A DNA stretch of 64,000 nucleotides. Source: Hymenolepis diminuta (Eukaryota; Platyhelminthes; Cestoda; Cyclophyllidea; Hymenolepididae). Made by a program: the position numbers and the translations under genes. Positions within the stretch are counted from its first letter, which is position 1, and every line of letters begins with the position of its first letter. A model generated the notes under the pieces. The model was not told the DNA's origin. It ran no database searches and worked only from the letters and a program-made list of their open reading frames with translations. Below are positions 1-10,653 of this stretch, piece after piece. The stretch is taken from contig CAADRB010000054.1 in the NCBI GenBank assembly GCA_900708905.1, positions 592,592 through 656,591 of the forward strand. The letters run 5' to 3'.

Positions 1-80
1 ACCTTAGATCTAGGTGGAAGATCATGAATAAGATTAAACGTATCGAGTAATGAATGCAAAGAAAGATAAGATAACGCTTA

Positions 81-338
81 TCATAAGTAGGTCCCACCAG
101 TCTTTGTCGGAGTCGGATGGCGGACCCACGTGTCCTTATCGAACTTAACATCACAAATCGTGCTCCCATGCCTTTTTGTGATTATTGTGGCTGTCCACTC
201 GTGACCCAGTCGATAATCACGAACATAAATTGGTGTGTTAACAGCAATACCGTTCTTCTGACTCCCCCTCCTGTTCGGTAGGGTTTTCTTCGGCAGCATC
301 GCTTTTTGCACCGATCTCAACTTTCGACCCATTATCAC
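81..338 (-). pseudogene. Gypsy integrase C-terminal region (fragment)
   Basis: An 85-codon open stretch resembles the C-terminal part of Ty3/gypsy integrases. It has a VRDYRLGHEW segment followed by a short beta-rich stretch ending in DTWVRH, the usual place for the small SH3-like fold that binds DNA or chromatin. It continues the same element as the integrase core at 387-760 but in a different frame. A broken linker separates the two, so no intact integrase can be made. The assignment rests on motif resemblance only. Confidence 0.65.
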
Positions 339-386
339 CTCGGGTGGGGATTTCTCTCCTAACGCATGATGCGGAGTTGATCTGTA

Positions 387-760
387 TCACAGAAAGAAAT
401 TCTGCAGTACCTCTTCCATGGTTCTCCCTCCTTTCCCTTTATTAAGCCTCTCTTTAGCGTATCGACGAATTTTTCTGTCCTTCGATTGGGGGTGGTATGA
501 AGGGGTTCTGATGTGTTCGATCAACCGTCGCTCGCAGAACTCCTTAAAATCGACTGACGTAAACTGTGCCCCATTGTCCGAAACCAGAGTCTTTGGCAAT
601 CCGTGTGTCAAGGAGATTCGATCCAGTGCTTCTATTGTTGAGCCGCTAGTCGCCAAGGTTAGTGGTACTACTTCTGGCCATCTAGAATATGATACAACAA
701 CAACAAAGTAGGTAATACCATTTACCGGACCCGCAAAATCGATATGTAACACATGGGCTG
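387..760 (-). pseudogene. Gypsy integrase catalytic core (fragment)
   Basis: The translated minus strand contains HIDFAGP, the first catalytic Asp region, then a WPEVVPL segment, then VSDNGAQF with the second catalytic Asp. It ends at a YHPQS motif, after which the expected catalytic Glu region is degenerate. These are hallmarks of the DDE integrase core of Ty3/gypsy elements, which inserts the cDNA copy into the host genome. The N-terminal HHCC domain is missing because the sequence passes directly into mariner DNA at about 755-760. The upstream part of pol cannot connect to it. Confidence 0.85.
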
Positions 761-825
761 AAAAGTTCCGGGCCTAACAAAGAAAACACAGTTTTTTTGG
801 TTCAAAATTAGCTTTATTCATCAGC

Positions 826-1790
826 TTAATCTCCATCAAGAGCAACGCAATCATTCCAGCGCCGCTCTAACATTTCAATGCCACTTTCGTAGAACCATTT
901 ATCTTTTACCTCAAAATAGGCCTCACTTTCAGCGATGACTTCTTCATTCGTGCCAAATTTCTTACCGGCGAGCATTTTTTTCAGGTCTGCAAACAGCCAG
1001 TAGTCGCTGGGAGCCAAATCTGGCGAATACGGTGGATGTGGGAGCANNNNNNNNNNNNNNNNNNNNNNNNNNNNNNNNNNNNNNNNNNNNNNNNNNNNNN
1101 NNNNNNNNNNNNNNNNNNNNNNNNNNNNNNNNNNNNNNNNNNNNNNNNNNNNNNNNNNNNNNNNNNNNNNNNNNNNNNNNNNNNNNNNNNNNNNNNNNNN
1201 NNNNNNNNNNNNNNNNNNNNNNNNNNNNNNNNNNNNNNNNNNNNNNNNNNNNNNNNNNNNNNNNNNNNNNNNNNNNNNNNNNNNNNNNNNNNNNNNNNNN
1301 NNNNNNNNNNNNNNNNNNNNNNNNNNNNNNNNNNNNNNNTGAAGTGATGGATCCATGTTTCATCCATTGTCACATGTCGACGCAAAAATTCCGAATTGTT
1401 TGTTACGTTTAAGTATGGCCAAACACTGCTCAGAATCATCAACACGTTCTCGTTTTTGGTCAACAGCGAGCAAACGCGGCACCCACTTTGAACAGAGCAT
1501 TCTCATAGTCAAATGCTCATGCAATATAAAGCCAACACGTTCTTTTGATATCTTTACGATGTCAGCTAACTCACGCAACTTCACTTTTCGATCATTCAAA
1601 ACGATTTTGTGGATTTTTGTTATGTTTTCTGGTGTTACCGCCTCAGTTGGACGTCCACTGCGTTCTGCATCATCGGTGTCTCTACGACCACATTTGAAGT
1701 CAGCAAACCAACGTTTTATTGTTGTTTCTGATGGAGCGGAGTCCCCATAACACTTTTCAAGCCATTGCTTCGCTTGAACGGTATTTTTTC
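826..1790 (-). pseudogene. Mariner transposase, frameshifted and partly in a gap
   Basis: Mariner transposases cut and paste their own DNA using a DD34D catalytic core. Visible in order are the N-terminal segment with FADFKCGRRDTDDAERSGRP and an HTH-like region (LRELADIVKISKERVG), then WVPRLLAVDQ. After a frame change near 1390-1405 comes HVTMDETWIHHF with the first catalytic Asp. The middle falls in the run of N. It resumes with YSPDLAPSDYWLF, which holds the third catalytic Asp, and a typical C-terminus ending at a premature stop at 826. The truncated start, the frameshift and the early stop show a dead copy, though high similarity to the family suggests moderate age. Confidence 0.88.
1047..1339. 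other. Assembly gap (run of 293 N)
   Basis: An uninterrupted run of N falls inside the mariner transposase and removes about 98 codons, including the second catalytic Asp region. Its position in a repeated element suggests the assembler could not resolve copies. The junctions on either side, and the apparent loss of gypsy RNase H, should be read with that in mind. Confidence 0.99.
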
Positions 1791-2560
1791 GTACAAGGCG
1801 GGCAAGAAAGAATTATAATAAGATATTAACCGAAGGAAAGAATGAAGTGAACTTAAACTTTTCGGAGAGGACAATAGCATGAATTTCATCAGGATTGGAA
1901 CGGCGGCCAGCTGAATCAAAAATGGAATCAGAGAATTTAGCAGAGGTTAGGAAGAACTGGTATTCATCAGCCCGAAGGTGAAAACCATATTTTTCAATAG
2001 GCTTGAGAAGTTTTTCGACGCGGCCTTGAAGTTCCTCCTCTGATTCTCCAACTACGATGCTGTCGTCCCGGCAAGTTGGCGTGTCCACTAGGCCCGCTAT
2101 CCTGTTGTCAATAATATGCTGAAAAATCACAAGGGCTCTCTTGATTATAAAAGACAGTCTCCTTTACTGGAAAAGCCCCCGATTAGTGGTAATCGTTAGG
2201 AGTTTACGACTCTCTGGTTCTACTTCAACTTGAAGAGAGGCAACCGAAAATACATTTTCGCGAAGAACTTTCCATCATTAAAGATTGTGAAAGTGTATCT
2301 ATTACAGGCAGTGAATGGTGATTATCCTCCAACGATGAGTTAAGTTCCGTAGAGAAATCTGCGCAGATACGTGTTGATCCATTCGCTTTTAGTATCACTG
2401 CAATTGGGGCAGCTAATTTCGAATATGTAACAGGTTGTAATATGCCCATCTGTTCTAAACATACCAACTCGCCCTCGATCATTTTCATAGCCACAATAGG
2501 TACTGGTCTTTTCGGACGGAACACACAATTTGCTCTTGGTTATAGAAATAATCTGGCGGT
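1790..2560 (-). pseudogene. Gypsy reverse transcriptase (frameshifted fragment)
   Basis: The minus-strand translation starts with a block of the LEQMGILQPV...APIAVILKANGSTRICADF type (about 2345-2480), typical of the fingers and palm of Ty3/gypsy reverse transcriptase. After a frame break near 2140-2225 a second block carries CRDDSIVVG, with the catalytic Asp pair at 2062-2067. It then reaches the thumb and connection region (FLRLISYYNSFLPAL) before stopping at the mariner junction near 1790. RNase H does not follow. The enzyme would copy element RNA to DNA; this copy is broken. Confidence 0.88.
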
Positions 2561-2739
2561 AACTTGTATGCACTTTCCCAAGGTGTCCTCAAACATGGTT
2601 GCGAATCGCTTCATCATCTCTTTTATTCGTACTTGTGGGCAAGTTAAATTTTGTATTTTCATCTTGAGGACGTTGAATATGTCAGTCCAATCCAATCCAA
2701 TGCCCGGAGGTTGATGTCGCGATCAGCCACATAACATAT

Positions 2740-3340
2740 AGTGGCGGCAGTTTTTCCCCTGATGATTGCCTCACATTTTATCGCTCTCTACATTTGCATT
2801 GCATCAACTGAGGCACTAGATACTTTAAAAGGAACGATATCTAGCTCGGGGCTACCCAGAGTTTTCCACGCCTCATTTGAAACTATGGTGATATCTGATC
2901 CAGTGTCAACCTGCAACTCAATATGTATCCCGTTAATGCAAAAGATTTTATGGCGACGACTACTTACATTAACCGTTATCGTCTTTAATATGCTATGCGT
3001 TTGGCGATGTTTATTCTGTTGGTGGCCTCTCCTGTCGCCTGTATACAGTCGTCGTTAATTGCTCTGACAGAATCCTTCTTTGTGTCCGTACGAATTGCAG
3101 TCCCGGCACTGATGTTTATAGAAAGGACAGTCTTTATAGAAGTGAAAATTGGCACAAAATCGGCACCTCGATTTATTATTATTAGGATTATTGGGATACG
3201 TGTGTTGCGCCTAAGGCTGCGGGGCAAGGTTATTTTCAGGCAATCTGTCGATTTCGGGTTTCTTGATTCGACATGGGTGAGTTTCATTGCTTTCAACCAT
3301 ATTTGTGTCATCAATCAGGCTCCGGAAGCTATTGTATTCA
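2740..3340 (-). pseudogene. Gypsy nucleocapsid zinc knuckles and aspartic protease (fragment)
   Basis: Two CCHC-type knuckles lie at about 3065-3165: C-X2-C-X3-H-X4-C followed by C-X2-C-X4-H-X4-C, the RNA-binding end of Gag. Further on is a retropepsin-type active site, VDTGSD, encoded at 2893-2910, inside a region resembling retroviral-type aspartic proteases. In-frame stops interrupt the stretch, for instance between the knuckles and the protease. The protease would process Gag-Pol. Position between gag and reverse transcriptase agrees with the Ty3/gypsy order. Confidence 0.82.
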
Positions 3341-3502
3341 TCCACCAGATGGTGTAATATAATATCTGAGTTCTTATCTAAAAGAGGCAACAATTTCAGA
3401 AGAATTTCCGCACACACGGCGAACGAAAACCCTAAATGAATACAAGACACCTAAATTGATCCTCTTTTAGCGATCAATACGAGAGTGTATTGCGCATGCG
3501 AT

Positions 3503-3934
3503 TCAAAATAGCTGTATATTGCGAATATCTTCACCCTCGCCTATGGCCAAATTAAGGTACTTAAAAAGATTATTGAAAAGAGAGGTGCTGTCGCCAAACA
3601 CCTTTTCGCACTTTTCGATCATCTCCTCAAATGTCAAATCCTTCGGCGAGAGTGGTAGAAGATAGTCCAGATAGAGATCGCGGTCACTTTTGCTGAACTT
3701 CCACAGCTGCATGTTGATCCTCGTTTCGTTCGGTAACCCTGGCATTCGACTTTCGTAAATGTCCCGATTGCGAGCGTACCACTTCGTGAAAATTTCACCT
3801 ACAGAGGGTTCGTAATGGAACTCACCAACATTCTTAATGTAGTCTTCTGAATCCTTATCAGGTTTCGATAAATTCATTTGTTCCCTGATGCTTCGACCAA
3901 TGGCCGCTATTTTCGCAGATTCGATTGAGTCCAT
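3503..3934 (-). pseudogene. Gypsy Gag N-terminal region (DUF7083-like)
   Basis: A 143-codon open stretch starts with MDSIESAKIAAIG. It contains FHYEPSVGEIFTKWYARN, LPLSPKDLTFEE and a FGDSTSLFNNLFKYLNLA block. That pattern (a short acidic start, FxY...F..WY, then LP..P...tF and FG...SLF) matches the Gag capsid region I know from flatworm and nematode gypsy elements, often labelled DUF7083. It sits just upstream of the zinc knuckles, as expected. It may be intact over this stretch but is cut off from the rest by frame breaks at about 3450-3500. Confidence 0.72.
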
Positions 3935-3950
3935 GACTGTGTCGCCAATT

Positions 3951-5600
3951 TTTTTAAACGTAACAAACTAGAAGTTCCGGTAGTAATATCGCACAATTGA
4001 TTTCGAATTTTAGTATTCTACTGACCACATTAGATTTCTTTTCAAAATATTGAAGAAAAGGAAAAAAATTATTATCGGGGAAATGCACAGCATTTTGTTT
4101 GTTTAGCTTCTACCTACTAACTACGCTGCCACACTAAAATTGGGGATAGCTCTCCACCCGATTTCATGGGCTGGTCAATTTCGAATGTATGCTTTCATGT
4201 GTAATCAGCCGATGTGAAATTAAGGCATGGAAATGAAGAAAGTTCCGTGAATTTAACTTCTTTAAGGAATTTTTAAAGATAACATAAGCTTATGGGTTTA
4301 AAGGTTTAATTGAAAACATGAGAATCTCATCTCATTTATTCACTGAAAGAAATGACGTTCATATTTCTAAATTAAACACTTCATCACCTGTAAATCTTCC
4401 GAAATAGGCTTTTGACACTGTTCAAAGCAGGATTGACTGATGTTGAAATTAGCATAATAATGGCCCCAGATGTTGAAACTATGCATATTTTCCGTCATGA
4501 CATCAGAATGACAGTTTGAAATGATCAGATGCGGTAAAATTAAATTAATATATATATATATATATTATTTGCTGTTCAGTTTTTATTATGATAAACACGG
4601 AAACAGATTTTTAAATTTTGTAGTGTAGATTACAGGAAGTAATTGTGGAGCGTAAAGATATTTCAGTTCTCATGCAAACCACAGTCTCCTTAGCTAATTC
4701 ATCTAATCATAATTGTTCAGCAGGACACTTTTCTTACTTAATTCTCAATTTTCATTGCACTCACTTTTCGAAAATTTCCTATTACGTAACTACTGATGAT
4801 AGAATAGTTCAAGATACCGTGTGATACAACTTTTCAGTGAACTGTGGGCAAATCAGAGTAGCTGAATAATTTCTGAGTTCCCATTATCCTATTGGACTCC
4901 CCTTCTACACCCATTCTTGTATGTTCCCTTTATTTTCTTACCGACTTAGGTATCATTCAAAAAGACGTTTTTTAGCTCAGCGTTAGTATTCTACCTATTG
5001 GCCCTGGGGTTTTTTTCCCTGACTTCGCCCAGGTGAGGTGAAGTTAAATTGTGCTATACTAGAAACGAGGTCTTGTAACTTTGTTAACAAAAATACATGA
5101 AAGTATAAAACATTTTGATTGAATGCTTTCTAGAAGGGTAATATTCTGCAAGTTAGATGTAATATGGTAGAAAAATTCAATCATACGCAAGTCATCATTA
5201 TCTCAGAGGGAGTTTATTGAGTGGCAAGATATTGGAGACCTGAATGCCGCAACCTCGAATTCATGCCACTTTATTACAAATACCACTTTTCCATCAATCC
5301 AACATACTTCGGGGCGGAAGAGATTCCATGCATTATTTGGGTAATTTGTGTGATTTCACGTTGAAAGAACAAAGTTTTAGTGATTTTGTAGTATTATTTT
5401 CAGTTTCCTAATTTCATTCAAATTTTATTCGCGTTTGACAAAACTATCATTCAGAAATTTTTTTGTTGCTTGCGGTTTTATACCTGAAATGTTCGAATGA
5501 AATGCTTTGAGTATATGCTAATGCAGGATTAGGTTTCGGAGGTGTTATTCATTAACCTCAAGTTAACATTCAACTACATAAGTGTGCAACAATTCACGAG
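3951..5600. other. Gene-free AT-rich stretch before ALP copy 1
   Basis: I see no coding signal here. It may hold the 5' LTR of the neighbouring gypsy element next to 3950, but I could not define its ends. It also holds an AT dinucleotide run at 4547-4566 and a degenerate tRNA-like segment near 4970-5060. The last few hundred bases are the upstream region of ALP copy 1. Confidence 0.6.
4546..4566. repeat. (AT)n microsatellite
   Basis: A run of alternating A and T, about ten dinucleotide units, lies in gene-free DNA. Confidence 0.9.
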
Positions 5601-5605
5601 ATTCT

Positions 5606-5662
5606 ATTGGTTCAGTTTAATTCGTGGCATAAACTACCGGGTATCAACGAGCAATATAAAAG
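5606..5662 (+). promoter_or_regulatory. ALP copy 1 core promoter: CCAAT and TATA boxes
   Basis: An inverted CCAAT box (ATTGG, 5606-5610) and a TATA box (TATAAAAG, 5655-5662) stand 69 bases before the ATG (TATA start to ATG). ALP copy 3 keeps both elements at matching distances (its TATA is TTTAAAAG), although surrounding promoter bases have drifted. That conservation supports a real core promoter. Transcription would begin near 5685, giving a leader of about 40 bases. Confidence 0.6.
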
Positions 5663-5723
5663 GCACTGCGAAACAATCATAAGTTCGAACGACTTGGTTT
5701 TCCTTTGCAGTATAGACGCACAA

Positions 5724-8700
5724 ATGAAGTCCATTTCTATTTCTCTTTTCGGATTGGCCATTTTACTAACTCTGAGCTCTACCAACGCGATATCTGAAAA
5801 AGATAAAGCACCCGCTAACAAACAGGAAATCCTGCCATCTTTCTGGGAGCGTCTTGCAAGAGAGAGAATTCAGCGAACCAACACATACTACCTGAAACCA
5901 ACCAAACCAGCCAAAAATGTCATTTTATTCCTCGGTGATGGTATGGGAGCACCGACTATTTCGGCTGGAAGATTTTTCAAAGCTGAAATGGAGGGAAGAA
6001 TCGGTGCCGCTAATCCAATGATGGATTTCGAAGACTGGCCCTTCCACACCCTCTGTCGTACCTACGACCTTCACACTGAAGTCACAGATTCTGCCAGTTC
6101 CGCAACAGCCTATCTGGGAGGTACGTTTATTCCTATTTTAATGGTCATACGTTGCATATATACTTTGGAAAAAGGTTCATTCGTATGATACGACACTACC
6201 CATGAACGACACGGGCAAATCCTAAGGTCTTTATAGAAAAGGACCTTCTCAGCCTACCTGAGTCGAGTAAATGAAGCGCTCTAATGAGAAACTCGCATTC
6301 AATAACCCTCTCATTAACTTAAATTTACAAGAGAGGTGGGCCATTCTCAAACTGGAGGTGTGTTGGCAACCATCGATCTTTCGATTTCTGATTTGGTACA
6401 CGTCTAAGTTAATTACTATTTCACAAATCTCGCCTTAAAAGAAATCATCCTAAGATTTAGAAGTGTTCGGTTAAGTAAAGTCTTATTACAATCAATTTTC
6501 GTTTCTTTTAAGCCACCATTTTTGCCATTTATTGAAAGCCACTTTTATTTGGAAATTGAATTTCCTTAGAATGTTGGAAAGAACGTTTCCTACAAGCGAT
6601 TTAAACTTCTGAAGTTGTCATCAAAATACCAATTTTATTTAGTGTAATGAAAATTGAAGCGATTCACAAAAAAAATAGCTGAGAAATTTATAAATAAACC
6701 GAATATTATGTGTTAAGAAAAGATACGGCATACATGAATCGCGAAATTCCGAAGCAGGATTTCAGAAGTGTCAACTTCAGAGTCAATGAACTATTAGCAA
6801 AAACTGTAATGTATGCCTTAGGCGATGTGTTGATCTGCGAAATTGGTAGTCGAGACATCGATTCACATCGGTGCACACCCAGTTATCCGAGTGGCCATTT
6901 GCTGAGCCAGGGGTTAAGATTTGCTAATGAAGGGAGCGACAGAAGTCGCGTTTGTCAACAGAGGGACTCCACGATCGTTATCCTTTATCCAAGACGAGAT
7001 TTGAAAAATTCAATGTCTTTGGAACCTAAAATAATCACCACTTTAGAGTGATATTCAATCAGTCCTAACCACTTTCAAATTTAAGTCAACAAGCCTTCAA
7101 CTTCTTATTGAAAGTCTGAGAGGATCAAGACCAACTTCACTGCCATTAAACTATAACTGAGCTCATGGATTGAGAAGGAAATGTATTTGGTTCTCATTTA
7201 AACGCGCCTTTGTGTTTGAGGTGTAGCAAAGAAACACTGTGACTTAAATAAGAGACGAAGAAAAGGGCGTCCGTGATGGGAAGCGTAGAAAAAGTGGCAG
7301 CTCATGTTCAACTGTTGAAGATGAAAAGCGACAATCGATACAATGAATTACCACTGTCCACTTAATAATTGTGGCATCTCTTTTAGGTACGAAAACCACT
7401 ACTGGTATTCTTGGTTTAACTGGTGATGTTAAACCCAAAGACTGCCGTGTGTATAAAGAGGAGGAGAAGATTGATTCAGTTCTGAAGGCTGCTATTCGTG
7501 CTGGTAAGGGCACTGGTCTTGTTACCACCTCCCGTATCACTCATGCTTCGCCAGCTGGTGCCTTCGCGCACATCGCTTTCAGAGACTGGGAATGCGACAC
7601 GTAAGCTAAAACTTCCTATTTAAAGCGGTCAGAACAATCACAGAGCAAATATTTAGATAATTTACAAAATCACAGGGCTCATAGTTGTAAATCATTACTG
7701 CGTTTAAACAATAAACATGTCCTTTGAATGGTCCAGTGAAATTCTGCAATGAACTGATATCGGACTCTAAATTTGTCGGCAATTTAGTGTAGAAAATTTC
7801 AATCAGCTCAGAAAACAATTACGTACTCTGTTGTCCCCTAAATGAACCAAAGGTGAGACAATGTTATCAGAGTTGTTAACACGGTTGCAAAGTTATAAAT
7901 CTAGCTTGAAAATTCAGTTTTTGTTCTACTTGAGGCCTTATTAACACCTTGAATGTACTAGATATAATTATTTTAAGTAGAGAAATATTGCACGAATTTG
8001 AGATTTGTAGTTATATATTATCACATTCTTGTTTGAGAAATTTTCTGGATAAAATGTTCGATGAGAAGTTTTTATACAGTGAGTTGGTAAAAAGAGTTAA
8101 ATCACAGAGTCCCTCCCGTTTTGTTTACAGTGGAGGTTAGGTGAGAGCACAAATTACATCACCTACTGTGCCGCCAAATCAATGAACATCTTAGTAAATT
8201 CAGTATTATAAACTCATATTCGAACTTACAAGAAGAAAAACGAGATGAATGGCAATGAATGGTGGAAAGTTCGCCCACTTTCGGTGAGTTTTCTGCACAC
8301 CCATATCCTGGCTATATTTTTTGCGACCTGTCAGTGATAATGTGACAGTTATAGCTAAGTGGATTGTGAACCAGAGAACGTTACTTTACAGTCCGATTGA
8401 GTTGGTACAATGTGTGATTTAACAGAGTGCAAATACATGAACTTATGCCTATTAAATCCGACTAAAGCAGATTTCGCGTACGAAGAGATTAAGCAAATAG
8501 AAATTGCAGAACTCCTTAACAAGAACTGACGGACAAATTCAGCAAATCGATAGCACCTTCTTAAGGAACTGAGTAAAAATACCTCCGACTTATGAACTGG
8601 GCATTATTATGAAGCCTATATTTTGCATTCCATTTGCTTCGACAGAGTTGAAGATACAATTTCATATAAATACTGAGGCATATTTTGTAGACAGATGTAG

Positions 8701-10648
8701 ATAAAATGTGGGATCAAGAGTGCTATTTTCGAAAAATACTATCCAGTACAATTTTCACTCACCTTAAAACCTTAACTCTAGGTAACCACCATCAAAGATC
8801 ATAAAGAATGAAGCTTTTACTGACAGAGTTCCTAACAGGACGTTGAGATATGAAGATATCTTGATTTTAAGACGGAAATTCTCCAATTTACCTTCACGCT
8901 AATTCCAGTAACTATTATGTTAAAATCCAAAATTTCAACTTTAATAAGTCATTTTGTTCAAGTAAATTACAAAATATATTTCTGCATAAGATCAATAGAA
9001 CAAAACCGGTGACTTGTAATTTACGATGGTCCAAAGATAAGACGAGAGGAACCAAAAAAATGATAATTCAAAATGTATCATACACTTTTTTAGTGATGTG
9101 GCACATGACTGTGGTACAAAGGGGAATGTTCCAAAAGATATTGCCCGTCAATTGCTCGAAGATAATCCCGACATCAATGTCATCATCGGTGGAGGTTCCT
9201 CCATGTTCTATCCCACTGAGGCCAATGGTCAGCGTAGTGATGGACGATATGTCGCTGACGAATGGCTTCAACACATGCAAAGTCTCGGACGAAACGCTAA
9301 GCTTGTTAATGACTCACATGAATTCATGAAAACAAACTTCACTGGCGTTGATTATCTTCTTGGTGAGTTGAGGTCATGTGGAAACTCGGTTGGTCGTGTA
9401 GGTGTTCTGGCTCATTCCCTTAACTCATTTTCTCGCCCATTTCAGGTCTTTTGGCTCCTTCTCACATGCCCTACGATGCCGATCGAGACCCACATGAAGC
9501 ATCCATAGCGAATATGACACGTGTAGCCATTGAAATACTCTCGCGTCAACCCAACGGTTTCTTCCTCTTTGTTGAAGGTGCTCGTATCGATCACGCTCAC
9601 CACGAAAACCTTGGAAAGTGAGTTTCCAAATGGTGCAGCACTCAACCCTCACTAAGATAAACTATTTCACACCTTAAAGCAACTTTCGTCCACAAGCCAT
9701 GCTCTGAGATGCCTTAATAATGTGTGTCTTAATCAATTAATACCGCCATTTATGTAAATTCACCTTCTTCTTGACATAGGAAATCTCTACTTGATATGTT
9801 GGCATTCGAGGAGGCCATTCGTGAGGGCACGAAAATGGTGAATTTGGAAGAGACGCTGATTATCCTCACAGCTGATCACTCCCATTCCTTCCATCTCGTT
9901 GGTGAGCCACGTCGACTCTCCAGTCTATTGGATCTTGACGAAGGTTATGGTCCAATGGTAAGTCCTTCTTTCTTCATTTATGTCTTCTACAGAGTCAGTG
10001 ACATAGTGACAACATTTGACAACCTTACCACAAGGTCGAAGAGAAACCACTTTCTGCATTATCACGTGGAGTCTCATTTGAGACTCATTTACGATTGTAT
10101 ACCTTTTAAATAACACACCTGTGCATCTATCTCTAACCAAATGTTATATGCCATGATTTAAAGTGATCTATTTTCTTCACTCAGACAATAGATGGGGAAA
10201 GATAGATGCTCCTTCTTCTTTTACTTAAAAGGTTGGTCATGAAGGTAGTGATTTTGTTTTGTTATTATAGACATTTGACAACAAGGGTATGACCCCACTC
10301 ATCTACTCCTCAGGTCCTGCAGGAAAAGTGAATGAAACTCGTGATAATCTCAATAATCCAAATATCACTGCCAAACTCCATGACAAGGAGTTCAAGCAAC
10401 CCGCTTTCGTCCCTTTTTACTCATCAACACATGCGGGAGAAGATGTGGGTGTTTACGCCACCGGTGTCTTCAGTCACCTCTTCCATTCCACCATAGACAA
10501 TACATTCATTGCTCAATCAATGAAGTACGCAATGTGTCTTACTCCTTTCGAGACAGAGCCGCATTGTTCCTCCTCTTCTGCTACTCTTGGACTCTCTGCT
10601 CTTTCCATAATTCTCACCATCATTGTCACCAAAAATAATCTTTTGTAG
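5724..10648 (+). CDS. ALP: Alkaline phosphatase, copy 1 (six exons, 535 aa)
   Basis: Exons: 5724-6120, 7387-7600, 9094-9362, 9446-9617, 9780-9957, 10271-10648. All introns are GT-AG with phases 1,2,1,2,0. The product is a secreted phosphomonoesterase of the metazoan alkaline phosphatase family, anchored outside the plasma membrane. It has a signal peptide (1-23), GDGMG with D72, nucleophile S123 in TDSAS, H185 and S187 in THASP, E337/D342/H346 in [11 protein letters not shown]383/H384 in TADHSH, and H464 in STHAGED. By alignment with human placental ALP these cover the two zinc sites and the magnesium site, so it should be active. N-glycosylation sequons occur at 431 and 441. A Ser cluster (510-513) and a hydrophobic tail (519-531) suggest a GPI anchor. 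The start chosen gives a clean signal peptide and lies just after a TATA promoter. An upstream in-frame ATG (5607) falls before the TATA box. Confidence 0.95.
9126..10558 (+). repeat. Identical 1433-base tract shared with ALP copy 3 (arm 1)
   Basis: From 9126 in exon 3 to 10558 in exon 6, including introns 3, 4 and 5, I found no difference from the reverse complement of 33341-34773. Outside the tract the two genes differ: exon 3 bases just before 9126 do not match, intron 2 is unalignable near its 3' end, and the base at 10559 differs. This is read as a gene-conversion tract. Confidence 0.85.
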
Positions 10649-10653
10649 GAGTG

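Larger units (their letters stand above)
755..1790 (-). mobile_element. Truncated mariner transposon inside the gypsy element
   Basis: A Tc1/mariner-family element runs on the minus strand. The transposase similarity begins abruptly at about 1790 with the segment NTVQAKQWLEK, so roughly the first 25 residues and the 5' inverted repeat are missing. The gene's 3' end lies at 826. The flank beyond it (about 756-790) carries the GGGCTGAAAAGTTCC stretch that I take as the remaining terminal inverted repeat. The centre is an assembly gap. It directly abuts gypsy reverse transcriptase on one side and gypsy integrase on the other. Confidence 0.8.
1..3950 (-). mobile_element. Degenerate Ty3/gypsy LTR retrotransposon, interrupted
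   Basis: Read on the minus strand from 3934 down to 81, the order is Gag, two CCHC zinc knuckles, an aspartic protease, reverse transcriptase, integrase core and integrase C-terminal region. That is the Ty3/gypsy order. Frames change and stops occur between the blocks, so the copy is dead. RNase H and the N-terminal zinc-binding part of integrase are absent; a mariner fragment sits where they should be. Upstream of gag there is a TGGCGACA stretch (about 3935-3950) that resembles a gypsy primer-binding site, so the 5' LTR should lie just beyond, but I cannot delimit an LTR. The left end runs off the window. Confidence 0.85.

Noticed and set aside
5607..5723. Upstream in-frame ATG giving ALP copy 1 a 39-residue extension
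   Set aside because: It lies before the TATA box at 5655-5662, and the extension would bury the signal peptide; copy 3 lacks an equivalent.
6710..7051. 113-codon open frame in intron 1 of ALP copy 1
   Set aside because: Its sequence is recognisable, with drift and no open frame, in intron 1 of ALP copy 3 (around 36640-36700), no domain is visible, and it lies inside a well-supported intron.
9796..10113. 105-codon open frame running past exon 5 of ALP copy 1, and its twin in copy 3
   Set aside because: It is exon 5 read through into intron 5. The identity between copies reflects the identical tract, not an extra coding region.
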